From Larix kaempferi (taxonomy: Eukaryota; Streptophyta; Pinopsida; Pinales; Pinaceae), in the NCBI GenBank assembly GCA_027924585.1, contig BSBM01001026.1, positions 1,806,501 through 1,870,500 of the forward strand: a stretch of DNA of 64,000 bases, written 5' to 3'. Made by a program: the position numbers and the translations under genes. The notes under the pieces were generated by a model. That model was not told the DNA's origin. It did no database searches and saw nothing but the letters and a program-made list of their open reading frames with translations. Within the stretch, counting starts at the first letter, position 1. The number at the start of each line of letters is the position of its first letter. This document shows positions 10,975 through 23,070 of this stretch, one piece after another.

Positions 10975-11402
10975 CTACACCAACATCCCAGTTGTCGGAT
11001 GAGAATTTTCAATTTGAGGGACGACAGATCCTAGTGATGCTACGGGACTGGAACTAGCAAACGATAGCTGATCAACCGTCAAAATCTTTCCTACGCGGGG
11101 AAAACAAATAACTCTAAAAACAAAGGACATGATCGCTTTCATAGCGTAGATCCATTTTCGACCCAGTAAAAGGTTATAGTCAAGGGGATAATCAACCACC
11201 TCGACCTCTATAGGCACGGACTTCCCACCCAAGTGGATGTCAAGGGAAGGAATAATACCATGGGCCTGAAAGAGGGACCATCGAATGCAGTGAGCATGGT
11301 CATAGAATTCGACAACTGAGGAGGGCCGAGAGCCTTCCAACACGCTAAAGACATCATTGAAGTGGAAACACCTTCGTTAACCATGGTACAATTAACGATC
11401 AT
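10975..11402 (-). pseudogene. Aspartic protease of gypsy-1 (broken)
   Basis: The frame starts MIVNCTMVNEGVSTSMMS, where the family has a D-E/T-G-A/V-S-T active site, so the catalytic Asp has become Asn. After a frame change the flap and C-terminal blocks follow: IHLGGKSVPIEVEVVDYPLDYNLLLGRKWIYAM, then VDQLSF. The same blocks occur in gypsy-2 (QLGGKTVLIDIEVINAQLDYNLLLGR). The protease would cut the Gag-Pol polyprotein. The changed active site and the frameshift mean it is dead. Confidence 0.82.
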
Positions 11403-14053
11403 CTATAAACACCTAAAAGGAACTTGGAAAGCTACATGATAGGGAAAACAAGGCTGAACATCAGTAGTGTCAAACTTGATGACATTTGGGCTATAAAGAT
11501 CTTGGACTCCCAAAGAACATAGAAGGGTGTTCCTTTGTGAAGGACAAGCCTGGAGAACCTCGAGATCCGACATAGCACACAGAGTCTGGCCCAGATCTTC
11601 CACAACTGAGTAGTTCTGGGTGGCTCAGGCATTAGGATTATGCATTGAGCGCTTGAGGACACCTTTCAGTACCCATGGCATAGCGTTGGGATTCTTGATA
11701 TGCAATGGAGTCTTAGCTGGAGGTGTCTCATTTTAAAAATAAGGTTGTGGAGCTCCATAGTCACGCGAGCGAGTAGCAATAGAAACCTTAGATTTGACCA
11801 TGTTAACGCATCTAAAACCGCCGTCATGAGAAGAGGACTTCAAAGTTTCAGTAGACCCATGACCGGCGATGGAAGCACCAAAAGTCATATTCTGATGATA
11901 AGGAAGGGGATTTGTCAGCATTGTTGGGCTCTGTGTGATGTGCTTCGATGCTTCCTCCATACAAGGATACAAATGTGTAAGGTGATCCTCCAAGCAAAGT
12001 TTACAAGGAAACTTCACCTTACGTCTAGGATTGCGATACCCACTAGCATTTCCGCCATACCGAGGAGGGTTAGCATTCTCTTTCTTATTACTATTGTTCC
12101 CACCCCTACGGTTATTCTTCCCCTTCTTTTTTCCACCAGGTTTTTGGTTACTGAATGGGTTTGTTGATTGCACAGAATGTACATCGGACGACTGGGTGGA
12201 AACGGACGAGGCAGAATCCTGTCCAGAAGCAGACTGGTCAATCGACAGGTTATGCATATGATTCGTAACCATATCCATGGAATGAGCACTTGTGGAACCA
12301 ACAATTCCATAGGCATGCAGTCTAGGAGTGGGCTTGGGATCATGTCTTGATTGTGGTGCATCAGGTATAATGTCATACAAAATCTCAGATTGAGCATAGA
12401 ATAGGTCTAACTGCTGGGCTTTAAATATGGCTTGTTCCTCAGTCATAATTTCGAACAATGAAACGTCCTTCGAAATATAAGGGAGCAAAGAATTGAAGAA
12501 CCATTCCAGGAGAAACTGCAGAGGAATGTTGGATTTCACTAACCTATTCTGTCGGCACCATTCTTGAATGTGATCAGAGATATGCATGGATTTATCCTAG
12601 CAGAAGGTGGATACGATTTCGGTGCCAGTGTTGTAACGAACCGGAAGCTAAAAGTGATCTAGAAAAACCAAAGCCAAATCATTGAACCTCTTATATGTGC
12701 CCCCAGGAAACTCAACATACCATTTCGCAGCAGCCCCCATAAGGGTGCGTTGAAATAGCCTCAAACAGATAGAATTGTGGTTCAAGGAATTCGAGGAGCA
12801 TTATAGATGGAATGTGGTGACGTGATCACCTGGATCCTCACCCTTCTTCCCTTCAAACTTTAGAACATCGAAAGGGAGCTTGGTGGGGACCGAGGTCTAT
12901 ATATAGTCATGACACACCAAATCATTTGTGAACTTAGAAAGGTCAGGAAAGTTTAACCTAGCAAGGAACGGGAGCTGAGGCTACGAAGATTGATTATAAG
13001 CTCCCAAAAGAGACTAACTTTGCGAAACTGAGGGTGAGACTGTGTACATCGAAGTCAACACCTTAGGTGCCGACGAAATCTGATAGAAACCGTGACCATG
13101 AACAGAAGGATGATACGCTCCTCCAAACTGACCCATATAAGGATATGCAGGTGTGTGCATGAAGGGGATTCCATAGGAGGGACTGGGATAATGGCTAGGA
13201 CCAGTTGAATAACCATAAAAATTACCTCCATATTAATGGGGTCCGATATAACTACTCGACGTAGGAAAACTAGTCAAGTAAGGTCTATAAGAAAATTGTA
13301 CGTTCCCACTCCAAGGAACCGAGGAGCTAGAAGGAGGATGATGCTGCGGGATCATATAAGCATTTGTCGATGCAGGCATATATGTAGAGGCATTCGGGTT
13401 AACGGATGGAATATAAGTCATATATACGATGCCTATCGTGAAACCTCCACTCAATAAAGGATTCACACTAACACTGGGGGCTGACGAAGGAGCAGGCCCT
13501 CCTCCAACATTCAGAGAAGATGGAGGGATGTGACTACTCCCAACTAATAACCAATATAAGGGGTGTTCCCAATCCCAATGCTAGAGATAACATGACTATT
13601 GAACATGGTGAAAGTAATATTCGGCATAAAACTAGGCATACCCAATGAAAAAGGATTTGAGGTCGTAGAGACAGATGTAGAACCAAAACCAAACACACCC
13701 ACAAATGAACTATATGGAATACCCGATGACCATGTATCATCGAATGGGTTCCTACTAGTGTGATGGGATGTCCCAAACCCATGAGGAGTGATGTGTGATG
13801 AACCTCCCTCCCGATCTGTCCTCGGAGAGTATATGTGAGGAGGGGAAGTTTTCTCCGTGCCAGCGGATGGAGTAGCGAGGACTCCCAATGTTCCAGATGT
13901 GGAACTCATAGTGGGAGCTCTATGAAGCTCGTGAGATGTGAATAAAGGACCAGCGATAGTCCTCCGGCGTCTCTCGCAAAGAGATTGTGATAGATCGCTA
14001 GCTGGTAAGCCAACCAATCGACAAGATCGGCGGGAAGCCGAATCTCGATCCAC
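11403..14053 (-). pseudogene. gag: Gag of gypsy-1 (broken)
   Basis: The N-terminal part is Ser/Thr/Pro-rich (to about 13.2 kb). The capsid-like retrotransposon gag domain follows, with LPFLARLNFPDLSKFTND, KLPFDVLKFEGKKGEDPGD, MGAAAKWYVEFP and DHIQEW(...)FLLEWFFNSLLPYISKDVS. A Cys/His cluster (CKLCLEDHLTHLYPC, about 11.98-12.02 kb) sits after a Lys/Asn/Gly-rich stretch. The final part, SDLEVLQACPSQRNTLLCSLG, matches gypsy-2. Gag forms the particle that packages RNA. The first segment is in another frame from the rest, and several in-frame TAG codons interrupt the capsid region. Confidence 0.87.
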
Positions 14054-15573
14054 GATGAATTAAAGGAGTCAACAAATAAGTGTCTCCTAATGGCCTGCTA
14101 ATTCATCACAGAGCACACACCTAAAAGAAAATACAACCAAAATGCACACAACAGGGGACTGGCTCAAGGGACCTACCGACACTATAACCAATATGTCTCG
14201 CCTAGCAGAGGCCTGAGACACCCAAACTATAACCAGAGGTAACATAATCAGTTATAAGGGCCCTCAGAATTCAATGTGAGAACACAACTATGTTGTCTAA
14301 CCCCTATCTAACTCAGGACACTCACAGAATAATCGCCACAAATGCCCTATGTGATACCTAGGTAAAGCAACTAGGGTCACCACGTATAACCAATGCTTGG
14401 GCGAATAGTCATAGGTGGTAGTCGTCATATAGGAAGGGTAGCTAAGCCCAAAAATCAAAGGGGTAAAATCCCCCAAGAGTCCCTAGATACGAACATATCC
14501 TAGATATATCTCCCACGTTCAACAAGTATTGGAGGGCTATCTCCGCAACCTACCTCCCGTGACCTTGTGCTTAAATATGGCATGAGTAGAGTGTCCTCAG
14601 AACAACGATGTATACCATGGGTTTCAACACTCCCTGTTCAGACACATAATGTTTGTTTGATAGTCTTGGGTTGTTAAGTCAGACAGGATCTATTACAAGA
14701 CTCTAAACCTATACTAGTTGGTGCACCCTAGAAAAAAAAACATTTTGATCAATTTTTCAACTAAGCGTTAATTTTATTGGTTGTAATTACTCAAATGGAT
14801 ATGGTCGTGAAACTACTGATATGAAATGACTCAATGATATGCACACCCGAAAAACACTAGACTCATCTATCAATAAAGAAAATGTATGCCACTAAATGAT
14901 AGTCAAACCAAAGTTTCTTTTCAGAAATAAAATGCAATCTCTTAAATATTTCATCCACAAACAAGCCCTAATGAAGGAAAAAGCACTCTAATGCAAAATG
15001 CAAATACATAAAGCAATTTTTTTTTTTGTATTTTCAAAAATAAATGAAAATGCAACTAGAATCAATACTTTTCAGAAAAAGAATGCATAGAATGCAGGGC
15101 AGATAACCCAACAAACCCCCAAAAAGAGAGACTCAGCTAAGCCAATGAGCTATTAAAAGAAAAAAAATGGTTATAAAGCCAATTTCTCAAAAACACAAAG
15201 AAAGAGGAGCTTACAGTCACTAAAAGGGCAAGAGACAGTTAGGACATAGGCACAACAAGACTCAAGAACACCCAGAACTCACCCAACATCAACCAAACAC
15301 CATGAAAAAGGTTAAACTGGATCTATACGCAACTTTTCAAAGAACAGTAGCGTACATACGCGGGCTAGTCAACTAACAGGGGCGTGTATACGCGGGTAAA
15401 CCACAACAAACTCACGTACAAGGCAGGATAGGTGACCAAAAAATGTGTAAAAGGCCCAGAAACTCAAGACTTTTCTATAACGACCTGACAACCTACCAGG
15501 GACATAGAAACCCGAAAGAACAGAGAATCAAAACAAGGAAAAATTGCCCAAAATACCACAAATGGAGGCTTCT
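14054..15573 (-). other. Leader of gypsy-1 between PBS and gag
   Basis: About 1.5 kb with no recognisable protein. Close to the PBS (about 15325-15410) the motif CGTATACGCGGG and its variants recur, as a GC-richer patch next to the PBS also does in gypsy-2. Long leaders are usual for Tat/Ogre elements. I see no ORF1 of the Ogre type. Confidence 0.6.
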
Positions 15574-15590
15574 CCCCAGCGGAGTCGCCA
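15574..15590 (-). promoter_or_regulatory. Primer binding site of gypsy-1
   Basis: Read on the minus strand, TTGGCGACTCCGCTGGGGA lies three bases inside the LTR end. TGGCGACTCC is complementary to a tRNA 3' end GGAGTCGCCA. Primer sites of this kind are known from Tat/Ogre elements, where I recall tRNA-Arg as the primer; I have not verified the tRNA. Confidence 0.8.
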
Positions 15591-15594
15591 ATTC

Positions 15595-16538
15595 TGTTAC
15601 AGAGAAAAAATTCCTATGGCTTGGGGTAGACCACAACAGACAGATGAACTCAAGAAAATAAAATCATTTCCCAACATATCCTATATAAATGTAAATGCGG
15701 ATAAACAACATAGAGAGCCTACTTCAATTCGGACGTTCGATGAAGAATTCCGTTGAGCTTTTGGATCACAACACTTGAACCTGTAGCTTAGTCTCAACAA
15801 TAAACGCAAACAAGTGCATGTGATATATAAAATATGTTAGCATATACAATAGCATAGTCCATGATATATATACGCAAATGTACCCAATGATAATGAACAA
15901 TCATTCACAGTATAAATGGATGAGAAAATGAGTATTTCTAGTAATATGAACAAGAAGTACAAGATACGACCTCTTGTTGGAAACTCATCTGAACCAAGAA
16001 CTAGGTCCCTCCACTTGTGTCTCCACCACTTCAATCCCCCATACAATGGAAAACTCATGAGTAAAAGAATGAATCCTTCACAATATATGAAAGATTTTGG
16101 GAGGTGATCATAAATGGTTCACAACAACTAGGATCAATGGATGTAGACTCAAGCAAGGAAAAATTTCGATAGAGTTTCAATGCTCTTCTCTTAATCCTCT
16201 TTCCATGCACCACAATAGCTCAATATATAACCTTCCAAAGGAAAGTGAAAGTTTGAATCGAGTCGTTTCAAGATACGTGGAGGGCCAAAGGTCACAATGG
16301 ACGCTTTTTTGGAGTGAAAAATAGATTTTTTACTTTCATTTACCAAAAGGTCGATGTATGTTGGCTGTAGTGATGCACCCAGCGTATACACGAGTTGTAT
16401 TTAAGTAGATCGTGTACGGGAGGAAAAATAGGGAAAAAGGGGTTCAAGGAGAACCACAAGTATGGTTTTGAGTCGATAAATAGGTAAGGGAGGTCAAGGA
16501 GTATAAATGCTCATAAGGTGGAAAAATATCGTGTAACA
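15595..16538 (-). mobile_element. 5' LTR of gypsy-1
   Basis: On the plus strand it starts TGTTACAGAGAAAAAATTCC and ends CGTGTAACA, so TGTTAC and GTAACA form the short terminal inverted repeat. The PBS lies on its left side, which makes it the 5' LTR of a minus-strand element. The right border is set by the sudden start of plus-strand gag sequence of gypsy-3. The partner LTR is missing, so no age estimate is possible. Confidence 0.72.
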
Positions 16539-17612
16539 ACAAGGAGTACACCCTTCACAAGGAATGTATGGGAGCATGCATTCACAATGTTTTGGAAATA
16601 CAGGAACTGGAAATATTCCCTATATGGGACCACACAAATTCATCTGCAACACAACCTAGACTTCCTTTTCTGGAAACTTTGACTTGCCATATTTGTCAAA
16701 AATCATGAATGACCCAGTGAGTCACAATCCTGCTTGGCCTCATGTCCCTACTAAGTTACCTTCAAATATTCCAAAATTCGAAGGAAAAACTAGTGAGGAT
16801 CCAGGGGACCATGTCACAACTTTCCATTTTTCGTGCTCTTCAAACTCTCTAAATGATAATTCGATAATATTAAGTTTATTTCAACAAACCCTTACGAGGG
16901 TGGAAGCTAAATGGTACATTGAACTACCATCATTTGCTTATCATAATTTCCATGATTTAATGACAATTTTTCTCAACCACTTCCAACTTCTTGTTCGGTA
17001 TCATGCCATCATAGATCTATTGTCTACTTTTATGCAAAACAAATCCACTCATATCTTAGATCATATCCAGGAGTGGCGACGAAGGAAGGGAATGATAAAA
17101 GCTAATATACCTCACGAATTTTTACTAGAATGGTTTCTAAAATATCTTCTACCTTATATCTCGAAAGATGTATATACGTCAGAAGTTACTAATGAAGAGG
17201 AGGCTAGTTTTAAATCCCAACAATTAGATTTAATCTATTCATAATCTACAATTTCATATGACATTATTCCTGACCTACCTAGGACAAATAATGATCCCGT
17301 GGAACCAAAACCTCGACCACATGTTGATGGCATTGTTGGTTCCATTGATAACCCTATTGTGGAAGCACTTGAAAAGAAAATAAAGGTTTTATCTATTAAA
17401 ATATCTTCAATGAGTGCAACTATAGATACTACCTCCCCTTCTCATACGACTACTGTACACAATGTGCAGTCAAATCCAAAAGGTCCTCAGCAACATGGTG
17501 GACAGAGAAAACAAATAGTGACAAGAAAGGGGAGGGAAATCAAAAAAAGCCCCAAACCAATAATAATGTTGAAGGGAGTAAGAAAATGTAAGAAGGTTAA
17601 GTTCTATTAATT
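16539..17612 (+). pseudogene. gag: Gypsy-3: gag fragment on the plus strand
   Basis: Clear capsid-domain blocks run from about 16.68 kb: NPAWPHVPTKLPSNIPKFEG, EDPGDHVTTFHF, RVEAKWYIELPSF, HILDHIQEWRRRKG and EFLLEWFLKYLLPYISKDVY, then KKVKFY, where gypsy-1 has RRKVKFPCKLC. Frame-shifted gag-like sequence upstream to 16.54 kb supports a coding start further left. The fragment is cut on the left by the gypsy-1 LTR and on the right by the copia-3 LTR, just before the Cys/His knuckle. A TAA follows the block ending DLIYS. The protein-level match to gypsy-1 shows that it is the same lineage in the opposite orientation. Confidence 0.85.
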
Positions 17613-18536
17613 TGTTATCTTTAATTTGAAGATAAAATAGTACTTGAAATCAAATAACAATCATAAACATAAGCAATCACATAAAACACAAGAATTTACC
17701 CCTAGGAAACCCTCTATGAATTGAGGGATACAACCCTAGCAAAACCTTCCTTAGTATATTGATAGATAGCAGAGAATGTATTTTACATCAAGCACCCCCA
17801 ATGCAATTTACAGAGCAGGAGAGATAGATAAATAAGAGAGACTCATAATGATAATTCTCCAATAAACCAATTCACTAATATTGGTTACATGCTAAAATTT
17901 ACTTAATGGGAATTTTCTCCAACCTTGGAGACATCAATCTTGCATGAAGAAGTGTACCCCACTTCTCATGCAATGGATTTAACTCACCAGACTGACTTCA
18001 GGATGAACTCGTCCCTTAATTGAAATCTTTCCCACTTAATTAGGTGGCTAACTTAAGTGTCGCAACTCAAGTGTCGTCTTTTAGTTTAACACAAGTGTCA
18101 TCTTTTAGTTTAACATAAGTGTCATCATGCAAAACACTTAGTTAACTAGATATTCTTTGATATCGCAAACTTAACTCTCTTAACTGAAATATTTATTCTT
18201 AACATTAATATAGTGATCAATTTGAGTTCTCGTTTGATTGACGGAAGTCTTCTTTGTTAATATCACTAAAGTTTAACAATTCAAATTCTCTCTTAATTAA
18301 TTTAATTCATTATGTGCAATTCAAATTATCTCATATCTTATCTCATCTTATCTGCATGGTCCACATGTACCGGCATAATTAATTATCATATCAAATATAC
18401 TAAGGATATTTTCCCAATGATGTGATCATATTGTTATACTATCGTTCCAAGTAGTTATATGCTAAAGTAATTCACTCTAGAGGTGGAAAGTCCCTAGAGG
18501 ATACTTAATAGATCAACCATGGTTAATAGTACGACA
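17613..18536 (-). mobile_element. 3' LTR of copia-3
   Basis: On the plus strand it starts TGTTATCTTTAATTTGAAG and ends AGTACGACA. To its right lies the purine-rich strand of a PPT and then copia RNase H, so this is the 3' LTR of a minus-strand element. Read as sense it contains the R-U5 module (CTTCCT..., GGTTT... and GGGTAAATTC-like) shared with the other copia LTRs here. Its left edge falls inside the gypsy-3 gag. The partner LTR is not seen. Confidence 0.72.
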
Positions 18537-18549
18537 CCCACCCTTCATT
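18537..18549 (-). promoter_or_regulatory. Polypurine tract of copia-3
   Basis: On the minus strand, AATGAAGGGTGGG directly precedes the LTR start TGTCGTACT. It would prime plus-strand cDNA synthesis. Confidence 0.6.
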
Positions 18550-18841
18550 CTTCGACATGCAAATCGTCACCTCAACACATGAGGAACCACCTCAACACAT
18601 GAGGATATTTCTTGGCACACAAGTCCTTATCCTTGACTAGAAAGACCATACAACATCACCACTTTGACAAACAAAGAACTTGCCTCAACATAAGAAGCTT
18701 ATCCATTCTTTAGTCCAAATCAAGATTCTTCTACAAGTTTCCTGAGTTGAACTCAGGATCCTATAAGGAAATAACTCGACACACGAGGCCCAATCTTGAC
18801 ACACAATATTGACTTGGAGAATGACTCATGGGGATGTAACT

Positions 18842-21242
18842 TTAACACTCCTTCTCTACGAGGGATGCATTCTCTTCCATGCCAAGCTTATATTGGAAGT
18901 ACATATACTTCATCACAGACATAGGCTTAGTCAACATATATTCTATATGCTCACCAGTAGCATTGTACTGAAGTCTTATGGCACCTCTCTGGACCATGTC
19001 TTTGATGTAGTGATACTTCATCCCAATGTGATTCGATTTGTCTTGAAACACAAGGTCTCTTGAGTGCTTAATGAAAATCTAATTGTGAGATCGAATGACA
19101 GTAGGCTCAGTATTCTCGTAAAAAAACCAAACAAGTAGCTTCCTAAGACACACATATTCTCAACAGGCAGTACTAGATGAAACATGCTCTACTTCTGTAG
19201 TACTATGGGATACTGATCCCTACTTCCTTCTATACCAAGAGATGATATATGATCCCAAGCAAATACAAAATCCAAATGTACTCTTTCGGTCCACAATACT
19301 ACCACCCTAGTCAAAGTCGACATATCCACGTAGCATCACTCAACCACTGGAGGTATATATGATTCCATAAGAAATATAACCTAAAGGTATCTAAGGACAT
19401 GCTTGGTAGAAACCAAATGTCTATGTCTTGGATCATACATGAATTGACTCAAGATAATCACTGCATAACATATGTCTAAAATACGACGTATAAAATACAT
19501 CAAGAAATCAATGAGTTGTCTATACATGGTAGGATCCACTAGATCAATTCCAGAATCTGAATCATGTAGCTTCTTTATATTATACACCATTGGAGTAGAC
19601 ATGGAATTATAGTCCATCATAACAAATCTCCGCAACACATCAATTGTGTACTTTCCTTGTGAAAGAAAGATCTCATCTTTCCTTTGCCAAACTTCTAGAC
19701 CAAGAAAATTGTGCATAAGACCTAAGTATTTCATTTCAAACTCAGAAGTGATCTCCCTCTTGCACTGATCTATCTGTTTCTCCTCTCAAGTAAGGAAAAA
19801 GTCATCAACATAAAGAACCAATATCAATGGTTGGTTCTTCACAACCTTGAAGTACAGGTTGGGGTCATCTTCGCTTTTGGAGAACCCCAAGCTATGAAGA
19901 TAGCTATCAATCCTAGAATACCAAGACCTTGGGGCCTACTTAATCCCTTGCAATGATTTCTTAAGTTTTCATACACGGGACTCCTTCCCATGAACTACAA
20001 ACCCCTTAGGTTGTTGTATGTAAACCTCTTACTCAACTTCACCATTGAGAAAGGCAGTCTTCACATCCATTTGGTGAAGTTTCCAACCTAGAAATAAAGC
20101 AAGGGAAATTATGGTTCAAATAGTAGTGTACCTAGCCACATGAGAAAATGTATCATCATAGTCTATCGTTTCATTCTATGAGAAAACACAAGCCACAAAT
20201 ATTTCTTTATACTTTTCAATACTTCCATCAGCTGCATGCTTGATTTTATAAATCCACATGGAAGTTACTACATAATTCCAATTAGGTTTAGGAACCACTT
20301 TCCACACATCATTCCTCATGATAGATTTGTATTCTTCTACCATGGCATCTTTCCATACTTGCTAAATAGAGGATTCCTCATAGGTATAAGGTTCTAAATC
20401 AGTGATGTGACTCATATGTGCAATATATCTTGAGAATATTTCAGGTCTCTTTCACTCTCTGGATGATCCTGGTGGTGCATCATGATTTTTTGCCTCTTGT
20501 AGAATGTATCAACACCATGCAGATATCCTCTTAGTAGGAGGTTCATCAAGAGATATTTCTATCAGATCTATTGGCCCTTCATGATCAAGAGGATCTATGG
20601 ACTCTTCTATATTCTCCCCGTGAACATATGAAAGGGGAGAATTAGAAACTGGATCCTCCATCAAGGGAGTCTCATGCTCCTCCATATTTGAATCACACTG
20701 AAGTTCTTTGGATAACTTGAAGGCAGCCTCTTCATAGAATGGTACATCTCTACTGACTTCAATGCTTCTTTGTCCTAGAATATAGATTATGTAAGCTTTG
20801 GAGGATTAACTATATCCAACAAATGTTCATTTCTTTTTGGGTGGCTCCATCTTTGTCTTCTTCTCTTTTTGTACATGAATGTAGACACGACAAATGGAAA
20901 TATTCAAGTGTCCAACATCTGTTTTTTCATCAGTGAAAACTTCTTCAAGATAATTTTCTCCCAGGATATCATGAGGACTTTTGTTCGTATATAAACATCA
21001 ATTCTAGAGGATTCTACCCATAAGGAAGTGGGAAGATCCCAATCACACATCATGGATTTTTTAGCCTCACATATTGTTCTGTCCTTTCTTTTAAAACCTC
21101 ATTCTGTTGGGGGTTGTAGGGTATAGTCAGCTATCTTCTTATTCCCGTATCTCAACAGAAGTCATTCATTATTTGAAACAAAACCTCGGTATCCACCTCG
21201 TGGAAACCACACATACCACACAATAGCAGGACATAATCCTAC
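18842..21242 (-). pseudogene. pol: Copia-3 pol remnant: INT end, RT, RNase H
   Basis: Reading minus strand from right to left: an integrase end with RGGYRGFVSNNE and a TLQPPTE-like block (ancestral PYTPQQNGVAER region); RT blocks around VVTSMWIYKIKHAADGS, KLHQMDVKTAFLNGEVE and the intact catalytic YVDD (19801-19812); MKYLGLMHNFLGLEVW; and the RNase H end MKYHYIKDMVQRGAIRLQYNATGEHIEYMLTKPMS. Order INT-RT-RNase H is Ty1/copia. There are many stops and frameshifts. Gag, protease and most of INT are missing because the element stops at about 21.24 kb, where a CACTA-like sequence begins. Confidence 0.85.
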
Positions 21243-21535
21243 CACTAGTACAAAATGAGATATAAGTGACTAGGCGACTAAAAACGTTAGTCGCCATAGT
21301 TTTTTCAAGGGATAAATGACCAAAAGTGAGTAGTTTTAAGTGATCCAACTAAAAACGACTAAGTTGGTCACGTGATAAATTATATGACTAGATAACGAGT
21401 GACTACAATAAAAATGACTAATGTAAATGACTAATTTAGTCACAGGAATATAAATATGACTAGCTAACAACGAGTGAGAATATGAATTAGTCATTTATGT
21501 TAGTTATTTTTAGTTGTTTCACCCAGATAATGGAA
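21243..21535. mobile_element. CACTA-like terminus with sub-terminal repeats
   Basis: CACTAGTACAAAATGAG starts exactly where copia-3 homology ends. Behind it the motif TGACTA/TAGTCA and its longer form GACTAAAAACG recur in both orientations about a dozen times in 280 bp. Plant CACTA (En/Spm) elements have 5'-CACTA ends and dense sub-terminal repeats bound by their transposase. No transposase and no opposite terminus with TAGTG were found, so this is a terminal fragment or a non-autonomous relic. Confidence 0.45.
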
Positions 21536-21830
21536 AATTAAAAGTTTGAAATTGAATTTATACAATTTACTAAATTTTAACACTGCTAATGGATTCAGAG
21601 ACCCCCTTTTAAGGATTTAGAGATTTGAGTGGTGTTAATGGTGTCACTCAATAATGGAAAATTGCAATTTTGACAATGAATTGTCACGATTTACTAAATT
21701 TTAACATTGTTGATGGATTTAGAGACTCCCTTTAGGACGTCTCTGAATCCATTTGAAGTGTTAAATTTAAGTGTTAAAATTCAATAAATTTTAACACTAA
21801 AGATGGATTATTGAGAGACCCCGTGTCACT
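21531..21830. repeat. Direct and inverted repeats beside the CACTA-like end
   Basis: Two copies of a ~100 bp block (AATGGAAAATT..., TTTACTAAATTTTAACA, GGATT(C/T)AGAGAC(C/T)CCC) lie about 120 bp apart, and a third partial copy (AATAAATTTTAACACTAAAG, GAGAGACCCCG) follows with a shorter inverted part. They may belong to the same DNA transposon. No protein is encoded. Confidence 0.6.
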
Positions 21831-21835
21831 CGGCA

Positions 21836-23065
21836 ACATGTTCTTCTTTCAAGACATCCAATGAGGTCCCTACAGCTCCATATGTTCGTGGATGTGTTTG
21901 TTGGCCTCAACCTCTTCTGTATGTGCAATATTTTCGTCATCATGGACACTCGAAGTTATAGACTCAATTTACATGAACTCAATCCTAACCATGTTGCGTT
22001 GACCAATATCCCCATAACCATTTTGTTTAATCATTAAAATATGTATTAAAAACTTATAATATATATATATATATATATAATTACAATATATAATTTTTAT
22101 GTTATTAAAAACATATTATAATATTGCATAATAAGCTATTAAAACCATACAATATAATAGCATAACCATCAAAACCACTTTTAATTAATTTTAGTAATTC
22201 TATGGAACTATATCTATGCACAACAACATTAAAATAGCTATGTCTACAAAATCACAAGAAATGATCACAAGAAGAAACATGGTGTTGTCAGTAAACCAGT
22301 TTTTAAAGTTGCCTACAGAATTAAAGTTTCAAAAAAATGCTTTGAAAAAACAAAAGAAGGGAGGGGAAAAGGGGAATATGGTTTGGTAAAAAAATTGTGT
22401 AAGTAGGGGTGGTTGAGGGAAGCACTGCATGTTTTGCACGATATGGTCAAGAATGGTATTTGGCCATGCTCCTCTAATAATTCTATTTTGCAGGGATGCC
22501 TTCACAAGAATATGAAAAACTACCTCAAAGAGTGAACAAAAAAATCACTTGTTTTTGTTTGGTAGGAAATGCTTGATATTGTTGGGTAAAAATGTTGTGA
22601 TCATGTTTCGGGCCTATTGAGAGGTAATTATTCAAAAACATGGTGGATCAAGGATGTGCTTATGTGGCACAAGGATTTGAAACCACATACTAGTGTGGAT
22701 TTCTCCATCACAGTTGTGCAAGCGAATTTGAATCTATAGGATCAAGGGCAGGTCCTAAGTAGCCACTTTGGGACTTCTATTGGGGTTTATGATAGCCATG
22801 GAGGCCCCCCCGAGGCACCCAGACTTATCAATAACCATCTATTCCTTCACATGGAATCTATGTAATTTCCTATCGTGTTATTCTATCTTTATATACACTC
22901 ATTGGTTGACTTTGGAAATTTTTGCATCTGGGAACCCCTAGGTTTGTACATCATGAAGGAATTTGTATATTTTGGTATTGTGTTTTTGATGTTTCTACGA
23001 TCTGGGTGTTGACAAATTTGCTTGTTTTTTCTTTTTGCAGGAAACATTTTTTTCTTTCAAATATC
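21836..23065. other. Non-coding flank left of copia-1
   Basis: AT-rich sequence with an (AT)n run at about 22058-22079 and no recognised protein. It is the pre-insertion site of copia-1: its last five bases, TATAG, are duplicated at 29213-29217. Confidence 0.6.
22058..22079. repeat. (AT)n microsatellite
   Basis: About eleven AT dinucleotides in AT-rich DNA. Confidence 0.85.
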
Positions 23066-23070
23066 TATAG

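Larger units (their letters stand above)
7079..16538 (-). mobile_element. Gypsy-1: decayed Tat/Ogre-like Ty3/gypsy element lacking its 3' LTR
   Basis: Read on the minus strand the order is 5' LTR (16538-15595), PBS, 1.5 kb leader, gag, protease, PR-RT linker, reverse transcriptase, RNase H, integrase, then a separate ORF for a second RNase H ending at 7079. RNase H before integrase is the Ty3/gypsy order. The second RNase H and the primer site point to the Tat/Ogre group. The body is interrupted by several stops and some frameshifts. No 3' LTR is found to the left: sequence related to the right-hand LTR does not occur near 7 kb, so that end has been lost. The right edge abuts the gag region of gypsy-3, into which it apparently inserted. 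Confidence 0.85.
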
